From: Nosema muscidifuracis | Taxonomy: Eukaryota; Microsporidia; Nosematidae | NCBI GenBank assembly: GCA_028335825.1 | Contig: JAIOKI010000024.1 | Location: 62,001 to 126,000 of the forward strand | Direction: 5' to 3' | DNA: 64,000 nucleotides | Notes under the pieces: model-generated | Database searches by the model: none | Told to the model about the DNA's origin: nothing | What the model saw: the letters and a program-made list of their open reading frames with translations, nothing else | Part shown: positions 1-7,949 of the stretch, in pieces | Numbering within the stretch: position 1 is the first letter of the stretch | Layout of the letters: every line of letters begins with the position of its first letter | Program-made: the position numbers and the translations under genes

Positions 1-164
1 TAGAAGATTCACTCTTTAATAAAATATTATCAATGACGTAATAATTAATTTAATGATAAATATTTCTTATCAAAGAATAAAATATTCATTACAAATATTA
101 TTATAGTTTTTAATTAAATTAAATTAATTTTTTTATATTTTTATTTAATTTTTAATTTACCCCA

Positions 165-995
165 ATGGTATTGATACTTTCTCTATGGTTAGTTATTATT
201 ATAGTTTCTATATTATCAATATATTGTACAGAATTTCTTTTTGATTGTTCAGTATACACCAATCATCAATTTATAGTTATAGGATTAGGAATATCTTTAT
301 TTATTCATATTATAGTACAATTTAAGAAGAATACTGCTAACATTCTATGTTTTTTTACTAGTACACTTGTATTAATATTAATTTATTATTTATTAATTAA
401 TAGACAACTAGTTTATAAATTCGTTGTAAATGAGTCTTTTAAGATTAAAAAACCAATTAATAATGAAATATTTGTTTATTATGTTATATCTACAACTAAA
501 CAAGATCAAAAAGTTATTGATATAAAACAAGAAATTGATAAATTAATTTCTAGTACCAAATCTAATATAAAAAAAAGATCTAAAAATGAATGTGTAATGA
601 TAGAACATGATTTTACAAATATTGAATTCAAAAATGTTATCGATTATAATTCTTTTTGTAAGTCAATAGATGAAATACATTTCTCTAAGTTTGGTAGTAA
701 ATTATGCTTTGTATTAAAAGTACCATGTAGTTATATTAAAAATATAAAACAAATTAATATATCAGAAAATGAAAATAATTGTTCTAGTCCTAAAACTTCT
801 CATATTCCATCACCACCACCTCCTCCTCCAAAGAATAATCAGAATGAAAATTATTTACCAAAGAATTATAACAATAGTAAAAAAAATAAAGAAGATAATC
901 CTTTTGTAGATGATATAAAATTAACTTTTAGCAATGAACTTAAAAGTAAATTAGAAGAACGTAATAAAAGAAGAGATTTAATTATAAATAATTAA
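165..995 (+). CDS. Multi-pass membrane protein with proline-rich tail, unknown function
   Basis: A 276-residue protein that I do not recognise. The first 80 residues form three likely membrane segments (about 3-24, 34-51 and 60-80). The rest is hydrophilic and Lys/Asn-rich. Residues about 216-223 are a run of prolines (PSPPPPPP), followed by an Asn/Lys-rich linker and a short charged helix near the C-terminus (SNELKSKLEERNKRR). Family knowledge: poly-proline followed by a basic amphipathic helix is seen in profilin/actin-binding proteins, but nothing here proves that role. The start is supported by CCCC placed two bases before the ATG, the usual context in this window. It is followed by a short spacer and the oppositely oriented MOZART1 gene. 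The coding frame is convincing; the function is open. Confidence 0.85.
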   Translation: MVLILSLWLVIIIVSILSIYCTEFLFDCSVYTNHQFIVIGLGISLFIHIIVQFKKNTANILCFFTSTLVLILIYYLLINRQLVYKFVVNESFKIKKPINNEIFVYYVISTTKQDQKVIDIKQEIDKLISSTKSNIKKRSKNECVMIEHDFTNIEFKNVIDYNSFCKSIDEIHFSKFGSKLCFVLKVPCSYIKNIKQINISENENNCSSPKTSHIPSPPPPPPKNNQNENYLPKNYNNSKKNKEDNPFVDDIKLTFSNELKSKLEERNKRRDLIINN

Positions 996-1083
996 TTATA
1001 AATAGTTAATTAAATTATATATATTTTATATATTCTTTATTTATTTTTAATGTAGTTATAAATTATTGTATTTTCATTTATTA

Positions 1084-1153
1084 TTATATTTTCATTGGTT
1101 CTTTTTTTAATTAATTTATATATTTTCATTGGTTCTTTTTTTAATTAATTTAT
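1084..1153. repeat. 34-bp direct repeat, two copies
   Basis: Two nearly identical 34-bp copies built around 'tattttcattggttc' plus a T run and 'ttaattaattta'. They lie between the converging ends of the first membrane-protein gene and the MOZART1 gene and touch the MOZART1 stop codon. Confidence 0.8.
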
Positions 1154-1329
1154 AAATTATTATTATTACCTTCTATTTCTAAATTTATATAATTAATTAA
1201 ATTTACTAAATCATTTGGATTCATTCCTCCATCTAGCATCTTAGTCATACAATCTAAAATCTCTTCATCTACATAATCAATACCCATTTCTTTAGAGAAT
1301 TCTATAAACAAATTAATATTTTTATTCAT
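1150..1329 (-). CDS. MZT1: MOZART1-like gamma-tubulin complex subunit (59 aa)
   Basis: A 59-residue helical protein too short for most gene finders. Its core (EFSKEMGIDYVDEEILDCMT, then MLDGGMNPNDLVNLI and NYINLEI) follows the MOZART1/GIP1 pattern of three short helices: a Leu-Ile-Ser-type helix, an 'LD.E.L..C..L.E.G.NPE.L' segment and an 'L..VI.EL' helix. MOZART1 binds the N-terminal extensions of gamma-tubulin complex proteins and is needed to recruit gamma-tubulin to the spindle pole. The start has CCCC two bases upstream on the coding strand. The family is normally about 60-80 residues, so this is a minimal but full-length member. I identified it by pattern; a profile search would settle it. 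Confidence 0.8.
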   Translation of the reverse strand: MNKNINLFIEFSKEMGIDYVDEEILDCMTKMLDGGMNPNDLVNLINYINLEIEGNNNNL

Positions 1330-1592
1330 AGGGGTTAAAAAATAAATAAATATTTTATCAATTGAGAAATTACTTATTATTTAATATTTTAAAATTATTT
1401 GAATATTATAAAATTGACTATTTTCATTTGAGAAATTACTTTTTTTCTATATTCTTAAATTTCTTATTATTCAATTGAGAAATTACTTGATTATTCAATT
1501 AATATTTTTAATTACATCCATTGATTTAAAATGTTTCAAATAATTTATATTTACGATCCAATAAATATTTTTTTTATTTTGTACCCCAATTT

Positions 1593-2204
1593 ATGAAAGA
1601 TCTTGAATTTATGTATACAATTCTCTTTACATTCTCTCCCATCATAGGATTCATTCCTCAAATTTATACTAACCAGATAGTCTTTCCAGAATTTCTTTCT
1701 GCATTGACTATTATAGCTAATGTACTTAAGATATACCATTTTAAAACTAAATCCTTCTTCTCAGTTATTCCATTACAAGGATCATTTATTATTTTACTTC
1801 ATTCTTGTTTAATGTACTGTAACAAGTCTATTTATTCTACTACAGAAGAAAAAATAATGAAAAGACTTCGTATTAGTTCTAAACAACTCTTTGTAGTATA
1901 TATAGGTTTAATATCTCTTACAGTATATTTTATGGGTTTAGTTCTTAATACATATGAATTCTGTGGTCTTCTATCTTTAGTATTTGAAGTTAGTGTTAAT
2001 TTTATACAACTTCTTATAGAAAAACAGAATAAAGGAATACTTGATGAAACTAAGAAGAGAAGATCTCAAAAAGAATTGTATTTGGTATGGATAGTAGGAG
2101 ATATTTGTAGAATTCTATTTATGATGAGTGTAGAAACCCCTAAAGTTTATACTGCAGCATCTTTCATTCAGTTAGGTATTGATGGATACTTATTGTACAA
2201 TTAA
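1593..2204 (+). CDS. ANY1: PQ-loop membrane protein, Any1/SLC66A2 (PQLC1) type
   Basis: A 203-residue multi-pass protein with a PQ-loop near the N-terminus (PIIGFIPQIYTN, Pro22-Gln23). The order of motifs matches the SLC66A2/Any1 subfamily: the first PQ loop, 'IIANVLKIYHF' in place of the family's 'ANILRI.FWF', a long loop, then 'WIVGDICRILFM' and 'FIQLGIDGYLLY', which correspond to 'W..GD..K..YF' and 'QVLVDL.I'. The second PQ motif, expected about residue 135, is replaced by an FIQL sequence. In yeast Any1 acts in Golgi/endosome lipid asymmetry together with Neo1. The start is eight bases after a CCCC run. The assignment to the PQ-loop superfamily is firm; the subfamily is likely. Confidence 0.8.
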   Translation: MKDLEFMYTILFTFSPIIGFIPQIYTNQIVFPEFLSALTIIANVLKIYHFKTKSFFSVIPLQGSFIILLHSCLMYCNKSIYSTTEEKIMKRLRISSKQLFVVYIGLISLTVYFMGLVLNTYEFCGLLSLVFEVSVNFIQLLIEKQNKGILDETKKRRSQKELYLVWIVGDICRILFMMSVETPKVYTAASFIQLGIDGYLLYN

Positions 2205-2517
2205 AGGAGAATTAAATTTCTTTATTAAAATAATTTAATAAAGAATGAATTTATAAAAAATGGGTTTATAATAATTTATTAAAATGGGTTAAAATAATTT
2301 AATTTAATAAAAGATAGATTTATAATAATTTGATGATGATTAATTTATTAAGAATGTATCTATATTAAGAATAATTTGTAATAGAAAGAATAATTATTTT
2401 ATCATTCTTAAATTTCTTTCTTTTTTAACTAAAATAAAAAATATTTTTAATAATAAATTTTGCATAATTAATTAACATACTAATTTGTAAAATCTAATCA
2501 TTAATTATATAATTTAT

Positions 2518-3414
2518 TTACATAAAATAACAAACTCTTGGATATTTTCCATTCTCAATTTTATATGAATTATTTTTAACATATTTCTCTCCATAAACAT
2601 ATCCATTAGAATAACAAACAGCCTTATTCTCTTCTGATATTGTCTCTTGAGTTCCTCTACATAAAATCACACTATGATCTTTTCTATTAAAAGGTACTTC
2701 ATTTCTTAATCCTATAAATACACAACTAGGACAAATATCTCTTGGATATTTATAACATATTCTTGTTTTAAAACTTATCATCCCATACTCAATTTTCTTT
2801 TGTATTCTAGAATTACAAATACCAAATCCTTCTAGTAAAATATCTTCTAAATTTTCTTTTTGTTTAAATTTATCCTTAATTTTAATAATATTAACTAAAT
2901 ACTTTTTACAAAATTCATTTTTCTTTACAAATCTTAAACATTCCTTATCCATCTTTTTCATACAAAGATACAAAAAATATTCTAATTTTATTTCATTCTC
3001 AATATCAAAATTCTTATAAATAATTCTATATTCCTTAAGAAAGTTTAGAATTGGTTCGTAATTAAAAGATCGGTATTCTTTAATTATATTACAAATATTT
3101 TGATAGAATAAAATATCACTATCTTGCTTATATTTATCAGATAACATTTTACTAGAATTGTAGCACATATTCACATTAAAAAATTCTATTAAATAAAAAA
3201 TTAAGGAATCATAATTTTTTCTAAGATTTATCATTTTATCAATAGCTTGTATTTCATCAATTTTCCTATTAATCATATCTTTAAGTTTTTCTAACTTATC
3301 ATCCATATCAAATATCTTGTTCTGTTTTTCTAACATGAAAAGTTTTTCAATAGTTTTTTTTATGTATCTGATTATATTCGCTTTTTTGATTTCTAAGATT
3401 ATTGATAAATCCAT
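2518..3414 (-). CDS. FYV10: Gid9/MAEA-like subunit of the GID/CTLH ubiquitin ligase
   Basis: A 298-residue protein. The first 200 residues are helical and charged, consistent with LisH/CTLH/CRA-type helices. The C-terminal 85 residues look like the degenerate RING of Gid9/Fyv10/MAEA: a Cys pair (CPSC), a 'DHSVILC' segment where the family has 'HSRLVC', and 'SNGYVYG' where the family has 'PNGYVY'. The usual terminal CPRT element is absent. GID/CTLH is a multi-subunit E3 ligase; Gid9 pairs with Gid2 in its catalytic core. The ATG follows directly after CCCC. It ends near a spacer shared with the PQ-loop gene (convergent). The CTLH part is too diverged for me to confirm, so the call rests on the C-terminal signature. 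Confidence 0.65.
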   Translation of the reverse strand: MDLSIILEIKKANIIRYIKKTIEKLFMLEKQNKIFDMDDKLEKLKDMINRKIDEIQAIDKMINLRKNYDSLIFYLIEFFNVNMCYNSSKMLSDKYKQDSDILFYQNICNIIKEYRSFNYEPILNFLKEYRIIYKNFDIENEIKLEYFLYLCMKKMDKECLRFVKKNEFCKKYLVNIIKIKDKFKQKENLEDILLEGFGICNSRIQKKIEYGMISFKTRICYKYPRDICPSCVFIGLRNEVPFNRKDHSVILCRGTQETISEENKAVCYSNGYVYGEKYVKNNSYKIENGKYPRVCYFM

Positions 3415-3434
3415 GGGGTATTTTTTTTAAATTC

Positions 3435-3600
3435 TTATATGATTTAATTAAAATATTTATTTCTTATAATATTCAAAATTATTTATTTCTTATAATATTC
3501 AAAAGTATTTATTTTTTAAATATTCAAAAGTATTTATTTCTTATAATATTCAAAAGTATTTATTTCTTAAAGATTTAATTAGTTTGTTTATTTCTTATAT
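3435..3600. repeat. Tandem repeat, about 30-36 bp units
   Basis: About five imperfect copies of a unit reading roughly 'tatttatttcttataatatt' plus 'caaaag', lying between two same-strand (minus) genes and upstream of the Gid9-like start. Confidence 0.75.
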
Positions 3601-3602
3601 TT

Positions 3603-4676
3603 TCATAATTCTTCATAATTAATTTTCTTCTTTCTTTTTACTTGTTTAATTTTGTCTATATCAAGGACTATTTTATCTTTTTTAGATTTGTTGACATTTT
3701 CTGGTACAAATAATTCGTCCGTTTCTTTATTGGGAATTTGTGATTGAACTTCTTTCTTAGAATCTGTTAATGTATTTGAAAAAGAAGTTTGTGTTGATTT
3801 ATTTGAATTTTCTAAAATCTCATTGTTTTTTTCTGTATTTAAATTAATTTTATCTTCTTTGACTATACTAGGAAAATCTTTTAATATCAAATTTGGATTT
3901 ATTCCATTTTTAATATTAAAATTCCTTTCATTCTTATTATTTTTTCTTTTATCTAATTTATTAGGACTTTCAATAACTCCATTTTCTTTATCTTGTAAAA
4001 TATTATCCTTTGATTTTCTTCTATTTATTCTTACTGCATTTTTAATAATATTGTTATTTTTATTATCTTTTAATATATTTGGATTATTATCTCTTAATAG
4101 ATTTGGATTATTGTCTTTAATAATATTATTTTTATTATCTCTTAAAATATTTGGATTATTATCTCTTATTAGATTTAAATTATTATCTCTTAATAGATTT
4201 GAATTATTAGCTTTAATAATATTATTTTTACTATCTTTTATAATATTACTTTTATTATCTTTCAATATATTACTTTTATTATCTTTCAATATATTATTTT
4301 TATTATCTTTTAATATGTTTGGATTATTATTTTTAAATCTTTTATTATCATCATAACATTCTGTCTTATTCTTTCTAAGGAAAGTATCATACTTAACTCT
4401 ATTTTCTAAATCTACTGAACTAAAATCACTTTCTTCTTGTCCTTTTATGTAACAAATATCACTTGAATTGAAATAATTTTCTAAAGGTAAATCATCAAAT
4501 ATAATAAATTTATCTGATGTGTAAATGTACTCAATATAATATTTATGCTTAAAATAATGCATATAATACTTCTTAATTTGTTTTATTAATTTATTGGTAG
4601 TATATGATGGTTCTAATGATAATATAAATCTTTTGTTTGTATCTGTAACTATTTTCAGCAAAAAGGAATTTCCCAT
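3603..4676 (-). CDS. Asn/Lys octapeptide-repeat protein with small folded N-terminus
   Basis: A 357-residue protein that I do not recognise. Residues 1-80 look folded and are the right size and strand/helix rhythm for a ubiquitin-like domain (LLKIVTDTNKRFILSL, then a helix, then IEYIYTSDKFIIFDDLPL). Residues about 117-212 are some 12 imperfect 8-residue units of the type N-x-N-[IL]-[IL]-[KR]-D-N. The tail is Lys/Asn-rich and ends in a basic patch (KIKQVKRKKKINYEEL). A ubiquitin-like N-terminus with a long low-complexity basic body is the layout of coilin and some nucleolar scaffolds, but sequence identity is too low to claim it. The start has CCC five bases upstream. Confidence 0.8.
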   Translation of the reverse strand: MGNSFLLKIVTDTNKRFILSLEPSYTTNKLIKQIKKYYMHYFKHKYYIEYIYTSDKFIIFDDLPLENYFNSSDICYIKGQEESDFSSVDLENRVKYDTFLRKNKTECYDDNKRFKNNNPNILKDNKNNILKDNKSNILKDNKSNIIKDSKNNIIKANNSNLLRDNNLNLIRDNNPNILRDNKNNIIKDNNPNLLRDNNPNILKDNKNNNIIKNAVRINRRKSKDNILQDKENGVIESPNKLDKRKNNKNERNFNIKNGINPNLILKDFPSIVKEDKINLNTEKNNEILENSNKSTQTSFSNTLTDSKKEVQSQIPNKETDELFVPENVNKSKKDKIVLDIDKIKQVKRKKKINYEEL

Positions 4677-4931
4677 TTAAAGGGATAAAAATATTTTTAT
4701 GAAGCATAAAAATTGAGAAAAATATTTATAGTAAAAAAAGTTGGTGCATAAATTTAAAAAAATTAATTAAAAAAAATTAAAAAAGAAACTAAAAATAAAT
4801 TAAATTTTAATGAATAAGGAATTTATCTCCTTATTTTAATTATTAAGTTTTTATGTATATGTTTTTATTGGTTACTGATCTTCCAATAAAAAATTATTTT
4901 TTATAAAACAATAAAGATCCTAAAAATTAAA

Positions 4932-6689
4932 ATGGGTCTGCTACGAAAAGGTGATATTCTACCGTGGGATATTCTAAAAAGATCTAAAGAAATTATTAAA
5001 AATAGAGGTATTAGTCAATTTATAAAAGTTTATTCAACTAATAAATTTAATATAACTAAAACAAGTGCGTTTGGTGAAGAACTTGAGCTTATAATACTCA
5101 AACATTCAGATAATAAATATAAACTGTTTTGTGGAAGTGAATCTATAATAGGAAAAACTGATTCTACATTTGTAGAATATGCTAGGTACATGGTAGAAAT
5201 AAGTTCTATTGTTCCTTATGAAAAAAAAACAATTAAAAATGTTGAAGATTCGATCTTAAAGAAAATTAGTGATATTGAGAATATTGTAGATAATAATGTA
5301 TTTGTATCAATGATTCCTTGTTATCCTAATATAAATTATTCAAATTTTTATGATACAAAACCTTTAACTGATGATGTAACTTTGTCATTACACTTTCCTG
5401 ATAACGCAATAACTAATCATAAAAGGTTTGAGTCGTTTACAAGGAATATAAGAAACAGACGTGGTAGAAAAGTTGAAGGGTATATACAAGTTATGAAAGA
5501 TAAATATACTTTATTGGATGATTCTAATAAGTATATATTAATTGATTCTATGGGTCAAGGTATGGGATGCTGTTGTTTACAGGTAACTGTACAAGGTGAA
5601 TCTATAGACTCCGCCAAGTATATTTATGATATGATGGGTATAATGAGTCCTTTACTTTTAAGAATTACTAGAGGAACACCTTGTGCAAATGGTAAACTTT
5701 TACGTACAGAAACTCGTTGGGAAATGTTAGAAATTAGTGTAGATTGTCGTACAGATATTGAAAGAGGATTTGATGATATTGTATCAAACAGTTATAAAAA
5801 ATATCCTTATGATTCTAAAATACCAAAAAGTAGATTTTCTCCAATAGATTTATTTATATCAACCAATGAAAATTTTAAAGATAAATATAACGACATTTTT
5901 GTACCAATTCATCAAAATATTTACAAGAAGCTTATTGAAAACGAAGTAGAAGAACGATTATCTAAACATGTTGCTTCTTTATTCATTAGAGATCCTATAA
6001 TATCATATGAAGAAACCAATGAAGAAACTTATGATGATTTTGAGAATATACAGAGCTCAAATTGGAGATCTGTAAGGTTTAAAATACCTACAGAGAGTTC
6101 TGAAAATAAATTACGTGGATGGAAAGTAGAAATCAGATCTATGGAAATACAAGCTACAGCTTTTGAGAATACTGCTTTCGTATATTTTACATTTTTATTA
6201 TCGCAAGCTATCGTTAAATACAACTTAAATTTTTATATTCCAATATCAAAAGTCGATACAAATTTCATTCGTGCTAATGAATTTATTCGTAAACCATCTG
6301 ATTTTAAAAAAAAACTGACAAAAGACGAGCAGTTATTTTATTATAGAAATAACATAGAAAATTCAGATGATTATAATCTCTCTGAAGGTACTATTGAGGA
6401 TATTTTTATGGGTAAAGAAGATTATAAAGGTATATTATACTATGTTAAAAATATTATAGAAGAAAACTTTAATGAAGAAAAGGAGTTTTTAAATAAATAC
6501 ATAAAATTTATTGAGGATAAAATTACTAACAAATATCTTTCTTTAAGTGATTGGATAAGAAAGTTTATATTAACACATTCTGATTATAAAAATGATAGCA
6601 TACTTACAGATAATATTTTAAATGATTTAATGAAAAAAATGATTGAAATTAGAAAAGAAAATTCAATCGATTATCTTATTAATGAATAA
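4932..6689 (+). CDS. GSH1: Glutamate-cysteine ligase catalytic subunit
   Basis: A 585-residue enzyme that joins glutamate and cysteine, the first and limiting step of glutathione synthesis, in the cytosol. Eukaryotic GCL family landmarks are in order: 'MGLLRKGDILPWD' at the N-terminus (family 'MGLL..GTPL.W'), the substrate-binding 'GEELEL' at 48-53, 'RNRRGRKVEGYI' around 174-185, and 'GMGCCCLQVT' at 210-219 (family 'GMG.CCLQVT'). The family is usually 640-680 residues, so this copy is trimmed mainly in its C-terminal half. Unusually for this window there is no CCC before the ATG. Downstream is a duplicated 60-bp spacer and then a WD40 gene on the same strand. Confidence 0.93.
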   Translation: MGLLRKGDILPWDILKRSKEIIKNRGISQFIKVYSTNKFNITKTSAFGEELELIILKHSDNKYKLFCGSESIIGKTDSTFVEYARYMVEISSIVPYEKKTIKNVEDSILKKISDIENIVDNNVFVSMIPCYPNINYSNFYDTKPLTDDVTLSLHFPDNAITNHKRFESFTRNIRNRRGRKVEGYIQVMKDKYTLLDDSNKYILIDSMGQGMGCCCLQVTVQGESIDSAKYIYDMMGIMSPLLLRITRGTPCANGKLLRTETRWEMLEISVDCRTDIERGFDDIVSNSYKKYPYDSKIPKSRFSPIDLFISTNENFKDKYNDIFVPIHQNIYKKLIENEVEERLSKHVASLFIRDPIISYEETNEETYDDFENIQSSNWRSVRFKIPTESSENKLRGWKVEIRSMEIQATAFENTAFVYFTFLLSQAIVKYNLNFYIPISKVDTNFIRANEFIRKPSDFKKKLTKDEQLFYYRNNIENSDDYNLSEGTIEDIFMGKEDYKGILYYVKNIIEENFNEEKEFLNKYIKFIEDKITNKYLSLSDWIRKFILTHSDYKNDSILTDNILNDLMKKMIEIRKENSIDYLINE

Positions 6690-6815
6690 ATTTTCTTCAT
6701 TTAGTTTATTTTCATAATTTAATATAAAGAAAAAGTCATACTTTTATAATAAATAATTTTCTTTATTTAGTTTATTTTCATAATTAAATAAAAAGAAAAG
6801 TCTTGCTTTTATAAT
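6690..6815. repeat. Direct repeat of about 63 bp, two copies
   Basis: Immediately after the GCL stop codon, two diverged copies of a unit beginning 'aattttcttcatttagttta' and ending 'cttttataataa' lie head to tail. No coding potential. Confidence 0.7.
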
Positions 6816-6947
6816 AATAAATTATTATAAAAGTAAATTGTCTAATCATTATTTTTAAAAGAACCATCGCAAATTATTTTATGTTTTTATAAAAATTACA
6901 AGTCTTTATTAAAACTTCTCTTGGATAATTTTTATACCCGTTAAATA

Positions 6948-7883
6948 ATGATTAGAGATCGGTTAAATTTCGAATTTCTTTTTAATCGATCCTACAAACT
7001 AGAGCATTACAACATAACTTGTAATGATTTTAATACAAATACAAAGATGTTCTGCTTTGGTACACTAGAAGGAAGTTTGTTGTTCACTCCAAATAATTTT
7101 GATAAAATACTTAACGACAAAACTAATAAATTCACGATTCTTAATAGAAACATAACAAATACAGAAATATACAGCGTATCATGGCTAAGTGATACAACTA
7201 TAGGATGTACATATAATGATTCTATTTATTGTATTTTAGATATAACAACTGACAAAATATCTATGTATGACGTACATGTAGGATCAGTTAAATATATTAA
7301 AAAAACAAATACAAATATTTTTTATACAAGCGGGCGTGATAAAAGTGCAAAAGGGTGGGATATTAGAAGTATGAAAGTATTTATAGATCTTAAACATGAA
7401 GGAAGTGTTACATGTTTGGAAACAAATGGAAGAAATAATAAAATTTTGTATACGACTTCTACTCCAGGAACTATAATTCACTACTGGGATACTCGGTATA
7501 CGAAAAGGGGTCTGTATTATGCTAGTACAAAAATTGTATCAAACTTTTATTGTAGGGATTTAATTTATTATGGGAATAATTTATACAGTAAAAATAAAAT
7601 ATCACAGATACATAAAATATCAGAAAGTAGTAAACAAAAGTCTTTACTTATTGATAGAAAAATTAAATCTTATTGTGGATCAATAGATTTTAATTCCAAA
7701 TATGATTGCCTATTTACAACAATAAATGATGAAATATTCAGTATAACAGAAACAGGTTCAAAAAAAGGAAAAATAAATGAAAACGTCAATTTTACTGGAT
7801 GTATCTGTTACAACGATGAAACAATAGTTCTACACAATAACCAAGAAATTTGTGTATATTATATTAGACCATATATTGAATAA
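6948..7883 (+). CDS. WD40-repeat protein, possible DDB1-Cul4 adaptor (Cdt2-like?)
   Basis: A 311-residue beta-propeller protein with few canonical blades. Two blades are clear: 'FYTSGRDKSAKGWDIR' ending at 140 and 'LYTTSTPGTIIHYWDTR' ending at 183. Both end in WDxR, the 'DWD box' found in substrate receptors of Cul4-DDB1 ligases. The succession of an SGRD...WDIR blade followed by a TxxG.I..WD.R blade is also how Cdt2/DTL reads, so a Cdt2-like receptor is one possibility. The remaining blades are too diverged to classify. CCC lies nine bases before the ATG. The gene is tandem with the Src1-like gene 66 bp downstream. Confidence 0.8.
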   Translation: MIRDRLNFEFLFNRSYKLEHYNITCNDFNTNTKMFCFGTLEGSLLFTPNNFDKILNDKTNKFTILNRNITNTEIYSVSWLSDTTIGCTYNDSIYCILDITTDKISMYDVHVGSVKYIKKTNTNIFYTSGRDKSAKGWDIRSMKVFIDLKHEGSVTCLETNGRNNKILYTTSTPGTIIHYWDTRYTKRGLYYASTKIVSNFYCRDLIYYGNNLYSKNKISQIHKISESSKQKSLLIDRKIKSYCGSIDFNSKYDCLFTTINDEIFSITETGSKKGKINENVNFTGCICYNDETIVLHNNQEICVYYIRPYIE

Positions 7884-7949
7884 AAAAAAGTAACCTTTTA
7901 AATTATTTGTTTACTATTTAATTTTAAAATATTTTTTAACCCTAAAAAA

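Noticed and set aside
3823-4356. 177-codon plus-strand frame opposite the octapeptide-repeat gene
   Set aside because: Leu/Phe-rich complement of an Asn/Lys/Asp repeat; looks like membrane spans only because AAT/AAA/GAT complement to Ile/Phe/Leu codons.
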